The notes beneath the pieces were generated by a model. It made no database searches and was not told the DNA's origin. It saw nothing but the letters and a program-made list of their open reading frames with translations. A stretch of DNA of 64,000 bases, from assembly GCA_947646735.1 (NCBI GenBank), contig CANTFK010000277.1, positions 1-64,000 on the forward strand. The letters are read 5' to 3'. Below, in pieces: positions 56,909 to 64,000 of the stretch (the first letter of the stretch is position 1; each line of letters starts with the position of its first letter). A program made the translations under genes and the position numbers. This stretch comes from Peronospora farinosa. Its lineage: Eukaryota > Oomycota > Peronosporomycetes > Peronosporales > Peronosporaceae.

Positions 56909-57082
56909 ATGACCAAGAAGAGCGTACCAAGACGAAAACGCAGTGCTCCTGCACATGCAGCAGCACCCAAGAAAAAGAAAGTTGTGGCAGCAAAGAAAAA
57001 GCACGTACGGGAACTGGTCAAGGCGGGACTATGGGGCGAGGTACGCGAAGCCGCTAGCAAAGACGTGACCTTTTATAACTAA
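56909..57082 (+). CDS. Small basic protein, 57 aa
   Basis: Lys/Arg/Ala-rich (RRKRSAPAHAAAPKKKKVV and AAKKKHVRELVKAGLWGE), so possibly nuclear or ribosomal. A donor-like gtacgc follows the GLWGE codons, and 57238-57390 encodes an open stretch (RVKKTPLEIAHEILAKNGY) that may be a second exon, but no phase-keeping acceptor was found, so the end is unsettled. Confidence 0.4.
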   Translation: MTKKSVPRRKRSAPAHAAAPKKKKVVAAKKKHVRELVKAGLWGEVREAASKDVTFYN

Positions 57083-57426
57083 TAAAATATTTCTTACGTA
57101 ATATTGCAATATTGCAATATTTAGATTGAAAAATTATACGGGAAAAAAATCTTGGCCAAGGCTAAGAATTGTAAAAATTTATAAAGTATCGTCGAGTCCT
57201 ATTACGTGGTCATGCTAATTGAGCAATGTTGATGCAGACGCAGAGACGACCCAACGTGTGAAAAAGACTCCACTTGAAATTGCTCATGAAATTCTAGCAA
57301 AGAATGGGTATCTACTATCACAAGAGACAGCAATTAGTACTACATCTGCTCCATTCATGAATATGGAAAATAGGGACCAGCACGAGTGAAGAGATACAAC
57401 GAGTTGATGCTACCGTTCAAAAGAAC

Positions 57427-58635
57427 ATGAGCACTTCGAGCTCACCGAAGACGCTAACAAAGGAACAATTGAACCTTATTGAGACAAGGAGACAAGAAGC
57501 TCTTGCTAGACGTAGACGGATCCAACAGGCTGCCAGAGCTCCTGTTTATTCTCCAGTTGTCATTCGACCCGATTCCGCTGATCATGGTTTGCAGTCAGTG
57601 ATTGTTCCGATACAAGAGCATCATGTTTCTCCACCACAAGATCTAAGAAGGACGTCAAGTAAATCTGCTGGACAATCAAACAGTATCACGCACCGCGTCG
57701 TTACTCCCGAGAAAACTCCTACGACAAACAAAGTCGTTGAGACCGAACATGTGAGACCTCAGTGCTTTTGGGACGACCTGGAAGCGGCTGCGGAGATTGT
57801 CCAATGGGAAAATGAACAAATGGCTGAAGTGGCGCTCGAGCAACTTCCTGCGACGACAGCGACGAATGTTAACCAAGAGTTTGGTACTCTGCAACATGAA
57901 GTCAGACAACTTACAGAGGTGGAAACACCTAACATTCAGCCGCCTGCAGTCGTTTCTCTTTCTCAAGAGTTGCTCGCTGCTGCAGATATCATTCAATGGG
58001 AGAAGGAACACGAAGTGCCAGGTATGCTCTATAATCGCTTTAATTGCTATGATGATGAACCAACTCATGCGTCGAACTTCTTGAGCACACAGCTTTCAAT
58101 AAACAAGGTGACAGCTCAGGTAGCGATCATGAGCTCGAGGCTCCACAATTTCAGCTGCTGCCTGTGCAGATCACCGACGATTGTGAGCAGCAGAACGAAA
58201 AACTTCCTGAAACGGTGCGTCCTCATGACAACATCATATCGCACCACGAGCCTCAAAGAAGTAATTTCCAGTCGAAGTCAAATGCTCATCGCAAGCGCCC
58301 TCTAGCAGCTTTACCGTCATCAGGTTACCTTCATTGCTGTGGACATTTTTTAGTATTTCTACAAACACTTAGCAGCTATTCCTATCTTACCTATCTTGCT
58401 AAACCTACTTTTAACCTACTCTACCTAATTATATTTGCCAGCTAGCGCCATGTCCAGCAAAGCGGCAACATCCAGTGAAAAGCACCAGCGCAACCCAACT
58501 TCATCGTGTTCATCTCTAAACCAGCGTGATCCAACGACGGAATTCATGTACGTCACAGCTCCTGCTTGTCCTTTCTTGCTAGTCCCGTCTAGAACCGTAG
58601 CTAAAAAATACTCTGCAGTGACAAGCACCTTTTAG
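57427..58635 (+). CDS. Protein with putative RPA-binding N-terminus, unknown
   Basis: Three exons, 57427-58021, 58093-58323 and 58442-58635, all in phase, giving 339 residues. Residues 10-32 (TLTKEQLNLIETRRQEALAR) resemble the RPA32-binding helix found in SMARCAL1, XPA and TIPIN. Two repeated motifs of the type A-A-x-I-I/V-Q-W-E-x-E occur (near residues 120 and 190). The rest is polar and probably disordered, with the end ...VAKKYSAVTSTF. No catalytic domain seen. The third exon, which has a hydrophobic patch (APACPFLLV), is less certain. Confidence 0.6.
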
Positions 58636-58812
58636 AAGACAAGATCGAGTTTCCCATTCTCGAATTTCTCGATATGATGCTTGCTTAAGCACGTTCCCAT
58701 ATTTGATCAGCCAGCCAGTTGCAGCCCAACGTTTGTTAGCCAAGTAGCCTCCAGGCAAAGGAATACATTTCCATCATATTCTCAGTACGATATTGCTGCT
58801 GTTGAGATTCTC

Positions 58813-61803
58813 TCACTCATACTTCCGGCAGACGGGGTCAGCATAGACAAAGTGGTTTTCCCACATCACCAAGTCATTTTCTTCCGACGAAAAAGGGAGC
58901 ACCAAGCCAATGCTGTTAAAGTTCTTAGCGCTGTCATATTCCACATTCACGTACTTGTCCGTTTCCTCCAACAAAGCATACCACAGTGATCGTGTTGGTG
59001 CATTTGCCTCTTCTTGCTTTCGCTGTCGCTGATTGTTGTAGAGAAAGTTGCCATACAGTCCAGAGAAGACGTGCTCATAAAGCACTGCAAGAAGCGTTTC
59101 ATTGAACTCAAATGCCCATGGCTGCTGACGCCATATTTGCCATAATGCATCCAACCACTGGACGAACACGGGAGACTGTTCCTCAAGTTCCTGCTGGCCT
59201 GGCCCTTCACCCTGCGAGTATCTAAACCGAAAGAGATGGCCAAAAGAGCACCACTCCTTTTCAATGAGCTGCATTAGCCCTGTAAGTGTCCGGTAGTACG
59301 GATCCAGTAACAGCTGCACCATGGCCGTAAGCTGTGGAGTACGGTCCCACCCGTCACTGCAGTGAATCATCACGGACTCACTCTGGCACAAATACCGACA
59401 GATCTCCTGCGATGTGGTAAGGATACTTGACAAATGCAGAAACCAAAAGGTGTTTCGCAATTGAAATAACCACCCACTGCTTTCACGATCCTGCCCAGGC
59501 TGGCATACTGACGCTAACGATGCATATGATGAGCGCACAGCATGGATATTCGCAATATCACAAAAGTGAAGCTCCGTGTTCGGATACTTCCGTGGGTCTT
59601 CAGTGCCTTTACCTTGTGCCGAGTTGGCTGCTGCCGCCATTTGGCTTCTTGCATCAAAAAAATGAAACTTTGCGTCACCATACGCGCTCGTTGCGTGTTG
59701 CAGTGCCAACACCAATTTTTGGTCAGCCTCCACGACGTATCCACTTAGCCCGGTACAAGGCTGAGCACATCGACAAACAAGTGCCCTTGTATGCGGATGA
59801 CGCCACACTACCGCCGGAATGCGACTTGCACTGCGATACGCGCTTAGCTCGCGCAGATCATCCTCATCCAGCACCGACGGAACCAAAAACACTTCTGGGT
59901 ACGATGGAAACATGGTGTAGTCTGAGTTGTCATATAACCGCATCCAACTATCGTCGTCTAGCAACTTTAGCCGGCGATAGTCCTCTTCTGCATCATACAG
60001 CAAATCATTTGGTGTCTCGAGCCCCGTTCCGCTAGTCGTCTTCTCCTGTTCCTTGTGTCGCAGTGCTTGGTAGTGCAAGTGCGCGAAGAAATAATGTGGA
60101 GGTGACACACTAACCGAATAAAGCTCCCAGATACAGCTCAAGAAATCCGAGCAAGTAGCTTCGTCTTGGAATGCTAAAGAGGTGCGCAGAAGATGTTTGC
60201 CTTCAATATTGGCAACATGAGGCGCTGTGGTCGAGCTTTCAGCTCCCAGGATACACGCCAAAGGAATCTCCATCGTATCGTTCGTGCTAAGCGCTTGCCA
60301 AATGATACGGTAATTAGTAAGCACCAGTGTACCATCAATACTAAAATGCGGCGCTGTCCCCAGCACCATTTCGCCCACCAAATGCGTCACCTGCCCCACT
60401 CCTCGGAACGCGCCTTTCACTGTGTGTGTGCCTAGGCCTAGCATACCCATGCCTAGTCCTTTGGCAAATCCAAACACACCACCATTTGCTCCACCCTGGT
60501 ACGTTTTATTCACGAGGCCAGTCGCACCTTTAAGAAATGCATTGCCAACACTTGTAGAAGCACGAAACAAACCTCTGCCCAAAGACCGCGTCGGGTGATT
60601 GTAGTCTCGTGTGAAACAGTTGTCAGTTTGCACCTTGTGGCCTGCAGCACCTAGTGAAGCGTACGAACGGGGAGGCGCTACTCTTCCAGAAGGCTCCTCA
60701 CTCCACGCACTTACATCGCCGTCATCCTCGGATGAAGAGGACATGGCAAGTAATTCATGTTTCGAGTTCTGCTCTTCGCCGCTATCATCATCCTTGTAAA
60801 AGATAATATAGGCTGCATTGTCAGCTAGCAGACGTAATACCTCTCCAGACACCGGGTAGATATCGCCAATTAGAGGCTGTGACTCATCGGCCGGTTGTGT
60901 CAATTGGAACGTTGGCGTAACTCTGCCGCCATTGTAACTAAAGCTATCAAGACGCAGCATCGTTGGTGAGTTTATGCTCCGTGCGCTTCTCGCTGGACTG
61001 TTTGTATAGGATCCAGAAATTTTACTAATTGCGTCGTAACTGCCATAGCCGCAATTACTCATACTCACATGTGTGAGCCGAAAGGCCTCGTTCTCATAAA
61101 TAGGGTAAAACGTGGTGGGTGTACCAGCATTACTGCTACTTTCGACACTACCAGTACCTCCACCACTCGGTATTGTGATTGCATCTGTAAACGAAAAATC
61201 ATCATAGTCTCCCAAATCGGAAAAGCTACTGGACGTCTGCCGAGTAACACTCGGTGGATCAGTGCTCATTGCCGCATTCGTGTCAGTCTCAAAATCCAGT
61301 GCGATCGCTAGTTTCAACCGATCTTTTTCTTCTACAGAACCAGCACCTCCAAGTCCTATACATTCCTTGTCAGTCACTTTTTCAGCATCATAATTATCTT
61401 CACCTTGTTTGTGCTCCATAGCATTTAACTCTCGAGTCTTGTGTTCCTTTTCCTTGTCTTGCTCACTCCGAGTTTCCAAGTCTGAGTCTGTCTTTGTAAC
61501 TATCTCTGAAGTCGGGAGAGTAGCAATTAACGACCTTGTCTCTGCCCTGTTTTTCACATGATCATCTATTTTTGTTGTGTCCAACTCGGCGTTAGAGCCA
61601 TTACTACTGGACGAAGTAGACGACATGTTCTCCACTGGTCTCGCGTATAACACGTTTGTATACTCTGCCTCATCCTGGTGATGCTCGTCTCGTCCAAGTG
61701 GTGTACAAGACGTACCAAGTCTCTCCTCCTTCTCGTCAAAGCCATCTCGACATCCCTCTCGAGTCACATTAACGTAAAAATCACTCTCTCGCTCACTCGC
61801 CAT
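58813..61803 (-). CDS. Myotubularin-family phosphoinositide phosphatase
   Basis: A single frame of 996 residues. N-terminal 350 residues are acidic, Ser/Thr/Glu-rich and probably disordered. About residues 400-600 form a GRAM/PH-like region (VLTNYRIIWQAL). The phosphatase domain includes the P-loop HCSDGWDRTPQL (catalytic Cys about residue 813), with the SIRVW-like SVSPPHYF region upstream, and LMQLIEKEWCSFGHLFRFR and PVFVQWLDALWQIWRQQPWAFEFNE downstream; these are standard myotubularin blocks. It removes the 3-phosphate from PI3P and PI(3,5)P2 on endosomal membranes. CSDGWDR is intact, so it should be active. Many animal MTMs have FYVE or coiled-coil tails that are missing here. Confidence 0.95.
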   Translation of the reverse strand: MASERESDFYVNVTREGCRDGFDEKEERLGTSCTPLGRDEHHQDEAEYTNVLYARPVENMSSTSSSSNGSNAELDTTKIDDHVKNRAETRSLIATLPTSEIVTKTDSDLETRSEQDKEKEHKTRELNAMEHKQGEDNYDAEKVTDKECIGLGGAGSVEEKDRLKLAIALDFETDTNAAMSTDPPSVTRQTSSSFSDLGDYDDFSFTDAITIPSGGGTGSVESSSNAGTPTTFYPIYENEAFRLTHVSMSNCGYGSYDAISKISGSYTNSPARSARSINSPTMLRLDSFSYNGGRVTPTFQLTQPADESQPLIGDIYPVSGEVLRLLADNAAYIIFYKDDDSGEEQNSKHELLAMSSSSEDDGDVSAWSEEPSGRVAPPRSYASLGAAGHKVQTDNCFTRDYNHPTRSLGRGLFRASTSVGNAFLKGATGLVNKTYQGGANGGVFGFAKGLGMGMLGLGTHTVKGAFRGVGQVTHLVGEMVLGTAPHFSIDGTLVLTNYRIIWQALSTNDTMEIPLACILGAESSTTAPHVANIEGKHLLRTSLAFQDEATCSDFLSCIWELYSVSVSPPHYFFAHLHYQALRHKEQEKTTSGTGLETPNDLLYDAEEDYRRLKLLDDDSWMRLYDNSDYTMFPSYPEVFLVPSVLDEDDLRELSAYRSASRIPAVVWRHPHTRALVCRCAQPCTGLSGYVVEADQKLVLALQHATSAYGDAKFHFFDARSQMAAAANSAQGKGTEDPRKYPNTELHFCDIANIHAVRSSYASLASVCQPGQDRESSGWLFQLRNTFWFLHLSSILTTSQEICRYLCQSESVMIHCSDGWDRTPQLTAMVQLLLDPYYRTLTGLMQLIEKEWCSFGHLFRFRYSQGEGPGQQELEEQSPVFVQWLDALWQIWRQQPWAFEFNETLLAVLYEHVFSGLYGNFLYNNQRQRKQEEANAPTRSLWYALLEETDKYVNVEYDSAKNFNSIGLVLPFSSEENDLVMWENHFVYADPVCRKYE

Positions 61804-62681
61804 TTTATCTTGCTGTAAAAAATCTCTCTATAATGATATCGTCCAGCTCTTTTTACCCTGTTTATATAATTAATATATCACATATTATTATTAGTAAATA
61901 ATGGTCTCTCTAATCTAATAATCAACAATAATACAAATTGTCTCTTTCTTATCAATGCTCGTACGTAAACGGTGCTCCACTAGCTTTACTGCACAAATTA
62001 CACACCACACAAGGCGTACTATTTTGTCGTTGACAAAGAGATAATACTCTTATGGGCTCAAATCGGGGTGACGTGGCGTCTACAAACGTTTTTCTCTCTC
62101 TTTTATAATATTTTATAGGAATTTGTTCCGTCGGTATCAGAAATATGGTATCACTTGGTAACCAATAAAACAAAACATCCCTACCCCTTTGCACAAATGA
62201 AAACAGACGGTGACGCGGTCGGGCTAGAGGTATCAGATCTGAGTAAACGTGGACATGTACAGACCCATTGAATTTCATACCCATGTTCGTCGATTACTAG
62301 TAGATTGTAGCCATTTCTCGTCGTTATCGGCATGACGTTTCTACTCGAAAGACAAGAGATCGAAGCTGAAGCTGTAGCTTTGCTGTTTGCAAACAAGAAT
62401 ACATACAATTTACAAGCCACTGATGATCAAATTGCTAATTACTTATCTACATACCTTAATGTCCTCAATATGCAGCCAAAACAATGACAATGTTCAGTTA
62501 GAACAGCTGATAAGAACCCAAAGAACAGGACAAGACCTCACCGTCACTTGGAAACTAACGATGACGAGCTTGTTTCTTGCTTGACAAACGCTTTTGTATC
62601 ATTGAATTGGGCCATTACTAGTACTGGCGGGTGAAAGTCCATCAGTCCATCTATCCAGAGCTTCAACGACGGTGTCGAACC
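61804..62681. other. Intergenic with a possible minus-strand frame
   Basis: 61952-62284 (minus, 110 codons; MGMKFNGSVHVHVYSD start, Cys-rich end CVVCNLC) and 62181-62420 (minus) overlap in different frames. They may be a small unrecognised gene. Nothing else seen. Confidence 0.3.
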
Positions 62682-64000
62682 TCATTCCGACGCCTTGACG
62701 GTGCTGCCAAACAACCTGGACGGAAGTTCTCGCTCTTCGATAATTATCTCTCCTCCTGCTGTTTGCGTTTGTCCTTCTTCTTCGTCGTCATCGTCGTCAT
62801 CCAAATTAATCTCTTCTTCATTCGCTACCTCCACAATCTGCTTCTGGCGCACACTCCTCTCTCTGTCAGGTTCTAGTGTTTCTCCTTTCCTCTTTTTCGC
62901 AGCGTCCGCTTCGTCAACTGGCGGCACATCAAGCTGTGCTTCCAAATTCGCCATTGCATCGCCTTGCAAGACAGGTGCTGGTGTTGATGCTGCAACCATT
63001 CCAGCAATCTTCGAAGACGCCCCATCCTGGGGAGCTATTTCCGACGCAACGTAATTTACTTGAGAGTATTGAGCCACCACAGATCGCTTGATGCGTAGCA
63101 TTTCGAGGAATGTGTGCTCGGAGCCATGAGAGACTTCGAACTCGTGCCATATCTTCCAGAATGACTTTTCATGCTGCCGTGGGTCGCAGAATTGCGATGC
63201 ATGTGCGTAGATGGCTCTTGCACGGTCAAACTCACCCAGCTTTGTCTCCATATCTGCAAACTTCAGACACAAATTCGGGACGCACTTGTCTGGCAGCTTC
63301 ATGATGCCGCGCTGGTACACATCGCGTACTTTTGCCACACCAAAGAACTTTTGAGCCTTCTTCACGTACTTATCGTATATCGCAAGTTTGTCATCATCAG
63401 GCACAGCGTCGGATGCGCGCTCATAAATAGTCATCACATTGCGCAGCATGCCGTGCTGCTCTTCAAACTCGGCAAACTTTTCGTAAAATCCACAAACAGA
63501 CTTAGCCGGAGCCGCACGAATAGCCTGTTCGCACAAATCACGAGTACGCTCAATCTTGGCACCAGCATAACGCTGCACAAATTTGGTCAGATAGGTCTGC
63601 CACAGATCCCCCGCATGCGGAAACTTTGGGAAGAGCGCCAAACCACGCTCGTACACCCGAAATGACTCTTCAAAGTACTTGTTTTCCTCCAGGTATGCCG
63701 CGAAGTTCAGCACCATCTGAGGCGTGATAATCTTGAGCTCAAATACCTCATTGTAGGCAGCACGAGTCGACTCGAGGTCACCAAGACTCTCTTCTAGATC
63801 TAAGTGCAGCGTCCACAATTTTACACTAAGATGCACATTGTCCTTGGCAGTTAATGCCTGCTGCTTGCGCAAACGAATAGTGCGTGAGGTTGGAATGGCG
63901 CATGCACCTCGCACAACTTTAAGCGCTTCATCAAAGTTTTCGTGCCGGAGTTCCAATTCCGCCCATTCACAGTACACAGCTGCGAGTTCCTGAGGGTTGC
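62682..64000 (-). CDS. Pre-mRNA splicing factor SYF1/XAB2, partial
   Basis: The C-terminal part of a HAT-repeat protein; the frame continues past the right edge of the window, so the N-terminus is missing. HAT units are visible: YCEWAELELRHENFDEAL, LWTLHLDLEESLGDLESTRAAY, VYERGLALFPKFPHAGDLW, FAEFEEQHGMLRNVMTIYERAS and KIWHEFEVSHGSEHTFLEMLRIK. The tail is acidic (DDDDDDEEEG near 62760-62800) and ends in ELPSRLFGSTVKASE. SYF1/XAB2 belongs to the NTC/Prp19 complex of the spliceosome and also aids transcription-coupled repair in animals. Confidence 0.95.
   Translation of the reverse strand, partial: NPQELAAVYCEWAELELRHENFDEALKVVRGACAIPTSRTIRLRKQQALTAKDNVHLSVKLWTLHLDLEESLGDLESTRAAYNEVFELKIITPQMVLNFAAYLEENKYFEESFRVYERGLALFPKFPHAGDLWQTYLTKFVQRYAGAKIERTRDLCEQAIRAAPAKSVCGFYEKFAEFEEQHGMLRNVMTIYERASDAVPDDDKLAIYDKYVKKAQKFFGVAKVRDVYQRGIMKLPDKCVPNLCLKFADMETKLGEFDRARAIYAHASQFCDPRQHEKSFWKIWHEFEVSHGSEHTFLEMLRIKRSVVAQYSQVNYVASEIAPQDGASSKIAGMVAASTPAPVLQGDAMANLEAQLDVPPVDEADAAKKRKGETLEPDRERSVRQKQIVEVANEEEINLDDDDDDEEEGQTQTAGGEIIIEERELPSRLFGSTVKASE

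Overview
The window looks like a piece of a plant-pathogenic oomycete nuclear genome (Peronosporales, probably a downy mildew or a close Phytophthora relative). The evidence is: very short introns (about 45-110 bp, many with GTACGT-type donors and CTAAY branch sites), Ty3/gypsy elements of the kind common in Peronosporales, a pogo-like DNA transposon, and a secreted RxLR-EER protein with tandem L/WY units. Species is inference. No window-wide composition statistic was computed.

Layout. 1-8.4 kb is a retrotransposon graveyard: a protease-RT remnant (1-1806, minus), two gypsy LTR pieces lying head to head as a roughly 1.6 kb imperfect palindrome (1811-3612), and a second decayed gypsy gag-PR-RT (3.7-6.6 kb, minus) with a related LTR carrying a 26-28 bp tandem repeat. 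8.8-11.9 kb holds two intron-rich genes rebuilt here from splice sites: a CCDC47 homologue (11 introns) and a CENP-S/MHF1 histone-fold protein. 12.9-16.1 kb is a P-type calcium ATPase. 16.1-20.7 kb is gene-poor. 20.7-36.1 kb is gene-dense: Na+/phosphate cotransporter, mitochondrial GrpE, a small membrane protein, prenyltransferase alpha subunit, AP-1 gamma-adaptin, glutaryl-CoA dehydrogenase, a ubiquitin-specific protease and a repeat protein resembling the hnRNP Q acidic domain.

37-47.8 kb is the dynamic part: an RxLR-WY effector broken by frameshifts; a dead pogo-like transposon with TIRs and TA target duplication whose transposase ends in a PIP-box-like motif; a solo LTR (4-bp TSD tcac) inside an old gag gene; and a solo LTR (TSD aggg) that splits an unknown open reading frame and itself contains a younger solo LTR of a related family in the opposite orientation (TSD attg). 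Removing each insertion restores reading-frame register across the site.

48.9-64 kb returns to ordinary genes: a Glu-rich tail-anchored protein, an unknown Ser/Asn-rich protein, DONSON (replication), a TSTD2/TrhO-like rhodanese sharing a 120-bp divergent promoter region with DONSON, a small basic protein, a protein with a putative RPA-binding N-terminus, a myotubularin-family phosphatase, and the 3' part of the splicing factor SYF1/XAB2, which runs off the right edge. No RNA gene or CRISPR array was found.
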